A stretch of 64,000 nt of DNA from Levilactobacillus hammesii DSM 16381 (GTDB lineage: Bacteria > Bacillota > Bacilli > Lactobacillales > Lactobacillaceae), in NCBI RefSeq assembly GCF_001434395.1, contig NZ_AZFS01000006.1, positions 89,026-153,025 of the forward strand, written 5' to 3'. This document shows, one piece after another, positions 8,401-16,649 of this stretch; the first letter of the stretch is position 1; every line of letters begins with the position of its first letter. Made by a program: the position numbers and the translations under genes. The notes under the pieces were generated by a model. It ran no database searches. It was not told where the DNA came from and saw nothing but the letters and a program-made list of their open reading frames with translations.

Positions 8401-9744
8401 TTAAACGTTTTTGGACCGGAACACTTGACCCAGCACCCAACCAATGACGACACCGACTAAGGCCGGAACGACCCAGCTGAAACCTTGTGCGGCTAACGGC
8501 AGATGGTTGTTGAGCGTTAGAATCGCGCGGCTCCAGCCGGCCTGTTGCAGGTGGCTAGGTAGGGCGGCGACACCCGAGAAGATGGCTGGAATCAGTGTGA
8601 ACAGCATGGTCAGGCCAAAGAGCCAACGACTGGTTCCGAGTAAGGGTGAGAGCACCGCCAAGACGATGAGAACTATGGCCAGCGGATACAGGAACATGAG
8701 AACGGGCGTCGAGTAGCTAATTAACTTGGTTAGGCCCACGTTGGCAAACAAACAGGGGAGGATGCTGGCGAAGACAATCAGCCAGGTATAAGACAGTCGC
8801 GGAAACATCTCGTGAAAGGTGTCGCCAAAGGCCGAAATCAACCCAATGGCGGTCTTCAAGCAGGCGATGATCACGATTAGGGCCAGCAGAAGATTGCCAA
8901 AGACCCCAAAGTATTGGTTGGCAATTTGGGCGAGCGTGATCCCACCGTTAGCGGCGGCAGCAAACTTGCCTAGGCTCATGGTGCCCATCAGAGCTAGTAA
9001 TGTGTAGATCAGGCCCATGAGAACGACGCTGATAGTGCCGGCTTTGATCACGTCCTTAGCGATCTGACCCGGTTCGGTGACTCCCAGCGCACGAATGCTG
9101 TCGATGACGACAATTCCAAACGCGAGTGACGCCAAGGCATCCAAGGTGTTGTATCCCTCCGTAAACCCGGTTGCCAAAGGCGTGACCGCATAAGCACCGC
9201 GGGCAGGGAAGTTAAAGCCTCCCATGGGTTTAAGAAACGTTGCCAGGATCAACAACCCCAGGAGAATCAGAAAAGTGGGTGTGAGCCATTTGCCAATGTA
9301 GGTCATCAACTTTCCCGGATTACGCGCGAGTAACCATGCAATCACGAAGAACAGTACGGAGAAGCTAGCCAGGACGATCCCCTGATGTGCGGGGCTAACG
9401 AAGGGGGCAAGACCGATCTGAAACGAGGTCGTGGCTAGCCGTGGGAGCGCGAAGAACGGGCCCACGGTCAGGTAGAGAAGAATGGTGAAGACGTAGGCGA
9501 AGGGCCGGTTAACGGTTGTAGCGAGGTCAAAAACGCCTTCGCTTCGCGTCAAGCCGATCCCGGTTACCCCTAGGAGGGGTAACCCAATTCCCGTGATCAA
9601 CAGGCCAACGACGGCGAGGCCGACATGGTGCCCCGCTTGTTGGCCCAGAAAGACGGGGAAGATCAGGTTACCGGCACCAAAGAAGAGACCAAAAAGCATC
9701 ATACCGATAAAGAGAAGCTCCCGCCAAGATAATCGAGTTTTCAA
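8401..9744 (-). CDS. brnQ: Branched-chain amino acid permease BrnQ (LIVCS family)
   Basis: Sodium- or proton-coupled importer of leucine, isoleucine and valine in the cytoplasmic membrane. The length of 447 residues and twelve or so hydrophobic segments fit the family, and the N-terminus WRELLFIGMMLFGLFFGAGN is the usual BrnQ signature. Translation starts at a TTG codon (9742-9744); no better-placed ATG exists upstream, and the ribosome-binding site (AAAG) is weak, so low initiation is likely. No T-box or other leader was seen in the 97 bases upstream. Confidence 0.93.
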   Translation of the reverse strand: MKTRLSWRELLFIGMMLFGLFFGAGNLIFPVFLGQQAGHHVGLAVVGLLITGIGLPLLGVTGIGLTRSEGVFDLATTVNRPFAYVFTILLYLTVGPFFALPRLATTSFQIGLAPFVSPAHQGIVLASFSVLFFVIAWLLARNPGKLMTYIGKWLTPTFLILLGLLILATFLKPMGGFNFPARGAYAVTPLATGFTEGYNTLDALASLAFGIVVIDSIRALGVTEPGQIAKDVIKAGTISVVLMGLIYTLLALMGTMSLGKFAAAANGGITLAQIANQYFGVFGNLLLALIVIIACLKTAIGLISAFGDTFHEMFPRLSYTWLIVFASILPCLFANVGLTKLISYSTPVLMFLYPLAIVLIVLAVLSPLLGTSRWLFGLTMLFTLIPAIFSGVAALPSHLQQAGWSRAILTLNNHLPLAAQGFSWVVPALVGVVIGWVLGQVFRSKNV

Positions 9745-9801
9745 AATAATCGCAACTTTCTATAGCTTGAGTACGGTCGTGCAGACCATAGGTAAGCATA
9801 G

Positions 9802-9830
9802 CAAAAAAAGGCGCCCAAGGAAACGGGCAC
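9802..9830 (-). terminator. Terminator of the 9842 oxidoreductase gene
   Basis: GGCGCCC 9809-9815 pairs with GGGCACC 9824-9830 beside a run of seven A (minus-strand U-tract). Confidence 0.8.
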
Positions 9831-9841
9831 CCCTTACAAAT

Positions 9842-10489
9842 TTATTTATTAGCAACGGTGAATCGCGTTTGCTGATGTTGTGGTTGCTCGATTTCGTCCA
9901 GGATCGCCACGGCCATTGTACCAGCAGAGGTTTCCGACTGGTGGTCGGCGTTAAAGAGCAGCTCGTTGTTCCCCAATAGGAAGGGCGTTGCTTCCCCGGG
10001 ATGGAAATCGGCGGCCGGTGACACGCCGACCCAGTTGACATTGTCGACGTCACGCAGGAAGTTAAGCTCCTTTAGCTGATTTTGCGGAATGCTCAAAAAA
10101 CTAGCTGCGTTGGGGTCCTTGGCAATGTCAGTGACAAACAGGTGGTGATCATCGCCGGTACGGAGACTTCCAGCTCCCAAAATAAAGACCAGCCGCGGCG
10201 TCGTAGTAGTGCGCAGCTTAGCTACCAGGTTGGTCGCCAGGTCCACGTGCTGAAAGGCCAGGCTAGGCGCCGTTGCGAAGGCATCGATGACGACATCAGC
10301 CGTTCCCAGTTCTTCGGGTGTCAGGGCAAAGGCGTCTTGGACCTTGGTCGTGAGTTGTGGGTTAGCGGGTAACTGCGCCAATTTTTCTGCGGAACGGGCC
10401 AGGGCTGTGACCGTGTGACAGCGTCGTAAAGCTTCCGCAACGAGTGCTGAACCAGCCATCCCCGTTGCGCCAATAATTGTAATCTTCAT
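9842..10489 (-). CDS. NAD(P)-binding Rossmann protein (NmrA/YwnB-like)
   Basis: 215-residue protein beginning MKITIIGATGMAGSALVAEA, a classic GxxGxxG nucleotide-binding loop right at the N-terminus, followed by an atypical short-chain dehydrogenase fold. Family members are often oxidative-stress-responsive flavin/NADPH-binding proteins, but the substrate is unknown. ATG 10489 is chosen because GGGAGG lies seven bases upstream; an ATG five codons earlier overlaps that site. It is divergent from the GNAT gene at 10612. Confidence 0.82.
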   Translation of the reverse strand: MKITIIGATGMAGSALVAEALRRCHTVTALARSAEKLAQLPANPQLTTKVQDAFALTPEELGTADVVIDAFATAPSLAFQHVDLATNLVAKLRTTTTPRLVFILGAGSLRTGDDHHLFVTDIAKDPNAASFLSIPQNQLKELNFLRDVDNVNWVGVSPAADFHPGEATPFLLGNNELLFNADHQSETSAGTMAVAILDEIEQPQHQQTRFTVANK

Positions 10490-10611
10490 AAAGGAACCTC
10501 CCATTTTTGACTGCGATCAGTATACCGGTTTTTAGGGGAGGCGCCAACAATTATGGCTCAACGCGGTTAAAGGTATGGTAGAGTTAGAGAAAAAGCCGAG
10601 GAGGCAACAAC

Positions 10612-11193
10612 ATGAAAAGTGTGGTTCAGGGACAATTGATTCACCTGACGGAAATGCGTGACGGGGATGCTGAGTGGCTTCAAGATACGCAGTGGGAGCC
10701 GGGACTATTACGCAACCTTTCAGCCGATGCCTTGCATCCATGGACGGCGGCCGAGTACGCCGAACTGGCGGCCAATCCCGATAGCGATGATCATTTTTTC
10801 TTTATGGTGCGGGCAAACGCTGACGATGGCCTGTTGGGCTGGGTGATTTTAGACGAGATTCAGCTGAAGAATCGGCGGGCGGAGCTGGGAATTGCCCTCC
10901 CCGTTGTGAGTGATCGGGGTCAGGGATTTGGCGTCGATGCGCTCAACACGGTCCTGTCGTTCGCCTTCAACGAGTTGGGGCTTCACAAGGTAACCTTGGA
11001 CGTCAATGCCAACAATCAGGCGGCTTTACGCGCTTACGCGGCGGTGGGATTTGTGCGCGAGGGTATCAACCGGGAGGCCGTCTACCAAGATGGTGAGTGG
11101 CTCGATCTCTACCAATTCGGCATTCTGGCTAAGGAATGGTGGGCTGTTTCACGTGGAACAATTCCAGATGAAAACACCACCGCAGACCATTAG
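10612..11193 (+). CDS. GNAT-family N-acetyltransferase (RimJ/RimL-like)
   Basis: 193-residue protein predicted to transfer acetyl from acetyl-CoA to an amine. The GNAT core is seen in RAELGIALPVVSDRGQGFG, a variant of the acetyl-CoA pyrophosphate loop, then ALNTVLSFAFNELGLHKVTL and the conserved NNQAALRAYAAVGFVREG. The layout is that of RimJ/RimL or diamine acetyltransferases; the substrate is not predictable. The ribosome-binding site is GAGGAGG before ATG 10612. The 3' end of the coding region contains a full parS sequence at 11145-11160 (codons for VSRGT), and the stop codon lies inside a hairpin. Confidence 0.85.
   Translation: MKSVVQGQLIHLTEMRDGDAEWLQDTQWEPGLLRNLSADALHPWTAAEYAELAANPDSDDHFFFMVRANADDGLLGWVILDEIQLKNRRAELGIALPVVSDRGQGFGVDALNTVLSFAFNELGLHKVTLDVNANNQAALRAYAAVGFVREGINREAVYQDGEWLDLYQFGILAKEWWAVSRGTIPDENTTADH
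11145..11160 (-). promoter_or_regulatory. parS site (ParB/Spo0J binding), inside a coding region
   Basis: The minus strand reads TGTTCCACGTGAAACA, identical to the Bacillus subtilis parS consensus. It should load ParB for origin segregation. It is embedded in the GNAT gene, 45 bases upstream of a second, one-mismatch site. Confidence 0.88.
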
Positions 11194-11210
11194 GTCGACA
11201 GTGGTGTTTC
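11171..11210 (+). terminator. Hairpin over the GNAT stop codon
   Basis: AAAACACCAC at 11171 pairs with GTGGTGTTT at 11201, with GACC/GGTC inside. The TAG stop lies in the loop. The T-run is short and overlaps the second parS, so termination is plausible but weak. Confidence 0.5.
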
Positions 11211-11220
11211 ACATGAAACA
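11205..11220. promoter_or_regulatory. Variant parS site
   Basis: TGTTTCACATGAAACA differs from the palindromic parS form only at the central CpG (CA instead of CG). It is intergenic, 44 bases from a perfect site, so a ParB-loading pair is likely. Confidence 0.7.
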
Positions 11221-11221
11221 T

Positions 11222-11749
11222 TTACTCGGCGGGCCACGGTGAATTGGTGGTGACGTGGGCATTCAGTCCCCGTTGTTCCTGTCGCCGTTCCTTGCGTTGT
11301 GCCGTTCGTTGGGCATAGCCGGCACAGAGGTAACGTTGCTCGTCAGTCAGTGGGGTGACGCTTGGCAACGGTGCCGTGACGGACTTGTCGTCAATGACGT
11401 AGGTGATAAAACAGGTGAACCCAACGAAACGCTCGCCAGTGGTGAGATTTTCACCGATGATTTTGACGAAGACCTCCAGCGAACGGGTCCCCGTTCCACT
11501 GACATAGGCTTCCAGAATCATGGAATCATCGAGGTGAAAGGGCCGTAGAAAGCTCACGTGGTCGAATGAGGCGGTAACGACCGTCTTATGGGTGAGCCGA
11601 ACGGCAGCCACGGAGGCACTGTCGTCGACGAGTGATAGGATCTTGCCGCCGAAGACGGTTTGATGTTCATTTAAATCGGGCTGAAAGACCCGGTGGGTGG
11701 TCACGATGAGCGTGGCGTTGCAGGATACGGGGGTAGATGGTGCTGACAC
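11222..11749 (-). CDS. Acyl-CoA thioesterase, hotdog fold (YciA/YkhA-like)
   Basis: 175-residue predicted hydrolase of acyl-CoA thioesters. The hotdog motif is visible as NEHQTVFGGKILSLVDDSAS (residues 27-46), including the Asn, the FGG turn and the acidic residue used by this family. The start is GTG at 11749 with GGAGTG upstream. The C-terminus is unusually basic (QRTAQRKERRQEQRG). It is convergent with the GNAT gene, and its stop lies two bases from a parS variant. Confidence 0.86.
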   Translation of the reverse strand: MSAPSTPVSCNATLIVTTHRVFQPDLNEHQTVFGGKILSLVDDSASVAAVRLTHKTVVTASFDHVSFLRPFHLDDSMILEAYVSGTGTRSLEVFVKIIGENLTTGERFVGFTCFITYVIDDKSVTAPLPSVTPLTDEQRYLCAGYAQRTAQRKERRQEQRGLNAHVTTNSPWPAE

Positions 11750-11907
11750 AAGCAGTCACTCCATTCGTTAACAGTTACCCTCATTCTAACAGGACTCCCC
11801 ACGAGGTTACAGGATTATTAACTTTTCGCTATATCTTGATGGATTCGTAGAGGTTATTGGGGCGGCTTTGCTATACTGAACCTAAATTAAGCAGAAGGGG
11901 TGATCGT

Positions 11908-13119
11908 GTGAATTATCGTGGCGAACCGTTGGACCTGATTCCAACCTTAGACTTGGCGCAGACGTATCCATTACTGGAATGCACGCTGAGCCTCATGCAT
12001 CCCGTGGATGTGGCGCGGTTGCTAACGGCTGTAAAAACGACGCAAACGGTGGTTCCCCAAGTCTTGAGTCGCTATAATTTGCGACGTAATCGGTTTGAGG
12101 AACAGCCCGCGCGGCTTCAACAGGTGATTGAAGAGTACGATGCCAGTCACGACCCCGGACGCGGTCAATTAGATGTTTTACAGGGACCACAGCTGAAGAT
12201 CCAGGTCATTCACTATGCGGATTACGACCAGCTTCGTTTGATCATGAGTCGCCTGTTGACTGACGGTGAGGGGTTCAAACACTATCTGTACCTGTTGGCG
12301 GCGGCCTATGATGGTCAGGACCTCACGGACTTTGTCAATGAGCGCAGTGTACGCCGGATTATGAACTTTCTCCGGCATCCGCATCGACCGATCCCGCAGA
12401 GCAGTGATGCGCCAGCGGCAGAGGGCTTTCCACAGTTGGCAGGCAACGTTCACCATCACAAGGGCGAGGCCTTGATTCCACGAGTTGAAAGTCAGCAGTT
12501 ACGTCGATTGGCGCGGCAGCAGGGGGTGACCATGAATGCCGTTCTCTTGTCAGCTTACGCCTTGGCCCTCTTCTCCTTGACCGGTGAACGGCAGCTCGTG
12601 ATTCCCTATCAGGTGGATCTGCGTTTGCACGGGCCGGTGGCGGCGACCAACGTGGTTCAGGTTGCGAACCTGACCAGTCAGATGCCGGTGGCCATCACCG
12701 TGCATGAAGGGGACACCCTGCAGGAGGTGGCTGCCCGTACGCAGGCCACCCTCACGCAGTTACACGAAAGCCTTGCCTACCTGGCGCCTTTGGTGGAAAT
12801 CAATCGCATGAGTCGGGCGCTGCCACCGGAATTGGTGCGGCGATTGGCGGGCAAACACCACGAGTCGGCGACGGTCTCCTTTGCTAATTTCGGTCACGTG
12901 GATCAGACACGACTGAATTTTGGCAATATCCCCGTTACCCAGATTTACTTCGCGGGGACCTATCGCACCATGCCGAACTTTCAGTTGACGGTCAGCGCTT
13001 ATCACGATGCGTGGACCCTGGCCTTTCGGATGTTAGGCTCGGAGCCGGACTATCAATTGGGTATTAAAATTTTAAAGAACGTCGTGACCCAACTCAATCA
13101 GTGGGGACACGGTAAATAA
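11908..13119 (+). CDS. Condensation-domain-like acyltransferase with altered His motif
   Basis: 403-residue soluble protein resembling the condensation/alcohol-acyltransferase superfamily: an N-terminal half ending in the motif region SRLLTDGEGFKHYLYLL and a second half with MNAVLLSAYALALFSL, NVVQVANLTSQMPV and a late TVSFANFGHV strand. The superfamily normally has HHxxxDG; here Asp and Gly are present but the catalytic second His position reads Arg, so ordinary acyl transfer is doubtful. The start is GTG 11908 with AGAAGGGG just upstream, and TATACT at 11872-11877 is a likely -10 box, which rules out the earlier in-frame start at 11857. A strong terminator follows. Confidence 0.65.
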   Translation: MNYRGEPLDLIPTLDLAQTYPLLECTLSLMHPVDVARLLTAVKTTQTVVPQVLSRYNLRRNRFEEQPARLQQVIEEYDASHDPGRGQLDVLQGPQLKIQVIHYADYDQLRLIMSRLLTDGEGFKHYLYLLAAAYDGQDLTDFVNERSVRRIMNFLRHPHRPIPQSSDAPAAEGFPQLAGNVHHHKGEALIPRVESQQLRRLARQQGVTMNAVLLSAYALALFSLTGERQLVIPYQVDLRLHGPVAATNVVQVANLTSQMPVAITVHEGDTLQEVAARTQATLTQLHESLAYLAPLVEINRMSRALPPELVRRLAGKHHESATVSFANFGHVDQTRLNFGNIPVTQIYFAGTYRTMPNFQLTVSAYHDAWTLAFRMLGSEPDYQLGIKILKNVVTQLNQWGHGK

Positions 13120-13158
13120 AAAACGCGTCTTACCAGGGCTGGTGAGGCGCGTTTTTTT
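13120..13158. terminator. Bidirectional terminator between convergent genes
   Basis: AAAACGCGTCTTACCAG pairs with TGGTGAGGCGCGTTTT around a 3-nt loop, with A- and T-runs on both sides. It serves the 11908 gene and the minus-strand surface-protein gene. Confidence 0.92.
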
Positions 13159-13168
13159 GACGATTGAT

Positions 13169-14956
13169 TTAAGGTTGTTCCTGAACAAGCTGATGGTTGG
13201 CGGTGATGTATCCCCCGGCTACCCGGTAACGAAGGGTTCCGGAAAGGGTGGTAGTCGTGCCGTACGAGTAGTCCCAGCCCAGAACCTTGAAGACATGATG
13301 GCTCTGGCGGGCATAGTGATGATTCTTCTGACTCAGATTGACGGTGTCGTAACGGTTAACGGCAGTCTTGGCGCGAACCTTCGCGGGGACCCGCTGCTTG
13401 CCAAGCGTGACGAAGTGTTTATTGGCAGAAACGTAATGACCGTTGTTGAGGAGAAAACGGGTCGTTTGATTGTGGGTAACCACCTTTCTCACCGTTAACT
13501 GAGCGCCCTGTCTGTAGGCTGTCTGCGGTTGCGTCAGTGCGGCAGTCCCGTACCCCTTGACGCCGCCGGGATTAATGACGGTCACGACTGGGGGCGCACT
13601 TTGATAGTAGGTGTGGGTGACATAGGCGGCATTGGCCGTGATATAACCGGTTTGGCCGTCAGTTGACGAGGCCGGGTTGGTGTCCCGGACGTGGTAACGC
13701 GCGTGACCGGCCGTGGACGTATCCGTGCCGATGACGGTAAAGGTCGGTTGCTTCATCTGGGGCTTCTTGGCGAACCAGGCGAGGCGATTGGCAGTCGAGA
13801 AGTTTTTACCGCTGTAGAGGCCGATCTTTTGGGTTGCCATGACGGTGAATGGGTCAAACTGAGCAGTATCGGGCTTGACCGTTGGGATGCTGGGGACGCT
13901 AGGTGTAGGATCTGGCGTGGTGAACCGTGCCGTACCGGAATCCACAGGCTTCAAAACGTAGTGCCGATTGCCGGTAACCACGTCATCGTGGCCATTGTAC
14001 ATGGCAAATAATTGGGAGTAGCCTGTGATCGTGTCACCCTGTGGATCGTAGTTAGAATAGTTTGCCTTAGTATCGGTGAAGTCGGCGTTGGGTGTCTGAT
14101 TAAGCAGCGTCACTTTTCCGGGACCAACTTCCTGCCAAGCTTGACCATCGATATCTTGCAGTGATGCAGTTGTCAGAGTGAGATTTAAGCCAGAAAGAAC
14201 GACATTGTCATTGACGGTAATGTCAGCTAAAGAACGGCTAGCGGTGACCAAGTCTGTGTATTTTGTGGGATCGTTTCGTAGCGGAGCCGAAAAGTTAGCA
14301 AGATTGAGTACTTGTAAGCTAGTACAACTGCCTGCTAGGCCACTGACATCCGTGACGTGTTGAGAATCCAAATTGGAAAGATCTAGATAGGTCAATGCGG
14401 TATCAGCGCCAAACATATTTGCCAGCGTATGGGGATGATCATCCGCGAATGTTGGGGCAGTGAATGTCCGTAACGAAGTGTTAGAGGAAAAGATTCCCGA
14501 CATATTGGTTACGAGAGAGAGGTCGAGATTTTCTAGATGGCGGTAGCTCGTCACATTTGAAAACCGTGCAAACAAAGAGGTTGAATTGGCGTTGGCAACG
14601 ACCTTACCAGCGAAGTCGATAGTGGATACCTTATTGGCAAAATCGGCCATGGTTAAATTATCCGTGTTGCCCTTTTGTAGCGCGGTTAGGAGTTGGCCAT
14701 TGCCTATCTGGAAAATCGGTCCAGAAAATGGCGGTATCGTGCCCCCCTTAAGCGTTAAGGTACCATTCTGTAGCGTCCAGGGGACCGTCGTATCGCCAGA
14801 TCCAATAACGCCAGAGTAAGATTCGTTAGCGGTCGTATCCGCTAACGCCACGACCGGTGTCTGTAAAGTCGGTGATGACGGCTGATTGTTGAGCCCAAAC
14901 AGGGGACTCAGCCCTAGCGTCATGCCCAAAGCCATTAAACCAATCTTCCAAGTCAT
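13169..14956 (-). CDS. Secreted BspA-like LRR surface protein with C-terminal YITAN repeats
   Basis: 595-residue exported protein. A signal peptide ends near VVALA/DTT. Residues about 125-265 contain BspA-type (DUF285) leucine-rich repeats such as LENLDLSLVTNMSGIF and LTYLDLSNLDSQHVTDVSG. The C-terminal part has repeated modules recognised by GYITANAAYV, HYVSANKHFV and GGYITANHQLV, like the DUF5776/SH3-like cell-wall modules of lactobacilli. No LPXTG anchor is present, so wall attachment is probably non-covalent. The start is ATG 14956 (AAGGTGG upstream); an in-frame GTG three codons earlier overlaps that site. A role in adhesion or host/plant surface contact is inferred. Confidence 0.82.
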   Translation of the reverse strand: MTWKIGLMALGMTLGLSPLFGLNNQPSSPTLQTPVVALADTTANESYSGVIGSGDTTVPWTLQNGTLTLKGGTIPPFSGPIFQIGNGQLLTALQKGNTDNLTMADFANKVSTIDFAGKVVANANSTSLFARFSNVTSYRHLENLDLSLVTNMSGIFSSNTSLRTFTAPTFADDHPHTLANMFGADTALTYLDLSNLDSQHVTDVSGLAGSCTSLQVLNLANFSAPLRNDPTKYTDLVTASRSLADITVNDNVVLSGLNLTLTTASLQDIDGQAWQEVGPGKVTLLNQTPNADFTDTKANYSNYDPQGDTITGYSQLFAMYNGHDDVVTGNRHYVLKPVDSGTARFTTPDPTPSVPSIPTVKPDTAQFDPFTVMATQKIGLYSGKNFSTANRLAWFAKKPQMKQPTFTVIGTDTSTAGHARYHVRDTNPASSTDGQTGYITANAAYVTHTYYQSAPPVVTVINPGGVKGYGTAALTQPQTAYRQGAQLTVRKVVTHNQTTRFLLNNGHYVSANKHFVTLGKQRVPAKVRAKTAVNRYDTVNLSQKNHHYARQSHHVFKVLGWDYSYGTTTTLSGTLRYRVAGGYITANHQLVQEQP

Positions 14957-15010
14957 ATAAACCACCTTCCGGATTAATGATTAATTGCTCAAATAATCAC
15001 TTTTGCGGTC

Positions 15011-15050
15011 AGTATAGCATTATTTTGACTGATTTGGACATATTGTGTCC
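15011..15050 (-). promoter_or_regulatory. Promoter and palindromic operator of the surface-protein gene
   Basis: On the minus strand TGCTATACT (15019-15011) is an extended -10. The palindrome GGACATATTGTGTCC at 15036-15050 covers the -35 region and suggests repressor control. A related sequence lies ahead of rexB near 48862. Confidence 0.5.
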
Positions 15051-15072
15051 GTGGGGGTCGACGGAAGGCCTC

Positions 15073-15104
15073 AAAAAAGGCGTTCAGGATTTCTCCCAAA
15101 CGCC
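15073..15104 (-). terminator. Terminator of the Bcr/CflA transporter gene
   Basis: GGCGTT/AACGCC stem with six A on the left giving the minus-strand U-tract. Confidence 0.8.
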
Positions 15105-15110
15105 CATATC

Positions 15111-16310
15111 TTAAGACTTAGCGGTTTTCTGTTTACCTTGATACCGAACTAATCCCAACGCCCCAGCATTGCAGACGAAGAGCATGACGGCCATGGCGGC
15201 GTAAGACTGTCCGGTCAAACCGACCAATGGTGATGCCAGGCCGCCACAGGCGTTTTGCGCCAGACCAATCACGGCAGAGGCCCCGCCGGCATTCTTGGTG
15301 GCTTGGTCCATGATAATTGTCACCGTGAGGGTTAACAAAGCACCAATCAGGATGACCATCATCAGCACCAGACCACTCACGACCCACACGTTGGCGGGAA
15401 ACAGGAGGCTGGCCATCAACACCAGACTCACACCCGCCGCAATTGCCAATAAGCTCGTGACCTGTTGCCGGTTGGAGTAGCGCCGTGATAATTGTCCCGG
15501 TAAGTTACTCCCGACCACGATTCCCAGGCCGTTGAAGGCGTAGAGTAGGCTGAACGTTTGGGGTGCCATACCAAAGCCCGTTTGAAACACGAAGGTCGAG
15601 GCGGAAATGTAGCTGAATAGGCCGCCGTAGACCAGCCCAGTGGCCAGAATTAAAGGCCAGAAAGCGGGTTGAACGACCAAGCGGCCCATAGCGCCCAACG
15701 AGCTGTGAAAGCCCCCTGTTTGCCGTTCTGCAACGGGTAAGGATTCGGGCAGGCCCAACGCAACGGCCAGTGCAATGACCAGGCCAATCGCGGCCAGGAG
15801 GATGAAGATAGCTTCCCAGTCAACGTAGTGGATCATGAAGCCCCCAATGATGGGCGCGATGATCGGAAAGACCCCGTTGACGGTGTTGAGCAACGCGTAG
15901 AAGCGGGTTAACTTCTTCCCGGAGAAGAGGTCACGCGCGACGGCACGGGCCATCACCTGACCGGTCGCTCCCGCCAGGCCCTGAATGAAGCGAAGGATGA
16001 TTAATAAAGTGATTGAATGAATAAAGGCCATCGCGAGTGAGACCAGTCCGAAGATGATAAAGCCCACAATCAAGGGCTTGCGGCGGCCATATTGATCGGA
16101 TAGCGGTCCCGCAATCAGTTGGCCCAGTGCTAGCCCGATCAAACAGGCGGTAATGCTCAGTTGCATCAGCGAGGCACTCGTGGCAAACTGAGTGCGCATT
16201 TGCGGCAAGGCTGGCAGATAGAGGTCAATGGCCAAGGGGCCGGTGGCACTGACGGTTCCCAGTAAGAGAGTCAGCCAGATTTGCCGGCGTCGTGTAAGAG
16301 TAGGATTCAA
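15111..16310 (-). CDS. Bcr/CflA-family multidrug efflux MFS transporter
   Basis: 399-residue, 12-segment proton antiporter of the drug:H+ family. The N-terminal signature TGPLAIDLYLPALPQM and the cytoplasmic loop GPLSDQYGRRKPL are typical of Bcr/CflA proteins, which export drugs, sulfonamides or amino acids. The true substrate is unknown. The start is TTG at 16310 with AAAGGG about nine bases upstream. It is transcribed alone. The intergenic DNA ahead of it contains an 11-bp perfect hairpin (16368-16402). Confidence 0.9.
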   Translation of the reverse strand: MNPTLTRRRQIWLTLLLGTVSATGPLAIDLYLPALPQMRTQFATSASLMQLSITACLIGLALGQLIAGPLSDQYGRRKPLIVGFIIFGLVSLAMAFIHSITLLIILRFIQGLAGATGQVMARAVARDLFSGKKLTRFYALLNTVNGVFPIIAPIIGGFMIHYVDWEAIFILLAAIGLVIALAVALGLPESLPVAERQTGGFHSSLGAMGRLVVQPAFWPLILATGLVYGGLFSYISASTFVFQTGFGMAPQTFSLLYAFNGLGIVVGSNLPGQLSRRYSNRQQVTSLLAIAAGVSLVLMASLLFPANVWVVSGLVLMMVILIGALLTLTVTIIMDQATKNAGGASAVIGLAQNACGGLASPLVGLTGQSYAAMAVMLFVCNAGALGLVRYQGKQKTAKS

Positions 16311-16367
16311 AAGTAGTCAGCCCTTTCAGCTAGTTTATAAATTTCGCAATAACCAGTGAAGACGGCG

Positions 16368-16402
16368 CTGGGCCGCCACTCTACTGCAGAATGGCGGCCC
16401 AG
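16368..16402. repeat. Perfect 11-bp inverted repeat without a T-tract
   Basis: Bases 16368-16378 (CTGGGCCGCCA) are the exact reverse complement of 16392-16402, with a 13-base loop containing a further TCT/AGA pairing. No T- or A-run flanks it, so it is not a standard terminator. It sits in the 339-base divergent gap between the transporter and lepB; nothing else notable is seen there except a possible TATGAT -10 at 16603-16608 for lepB. Confidence 0.55.
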
Positions 16403-16649
16403 GTCATTATGTAAGGTAAAAGCGTATTGCTCCATTATTGCTGGAAACCAGTGATTTTGCAAGTCCTAGCGTGACCCGAATCTTTCAGTTTTATCTCAAA
16501 CACGTAAAGTTTGTGTAAAGCACGGGACAGTGGGAACGTAAATGTTATGATTAAAAACGATACTACCAGCCAAAATAAATGTGCGAAGCGCGGCGGGTGG
16601 TGTATGATAATAACATAATTAGTGATTCCCGAAAATAAGGAGTGCCATC

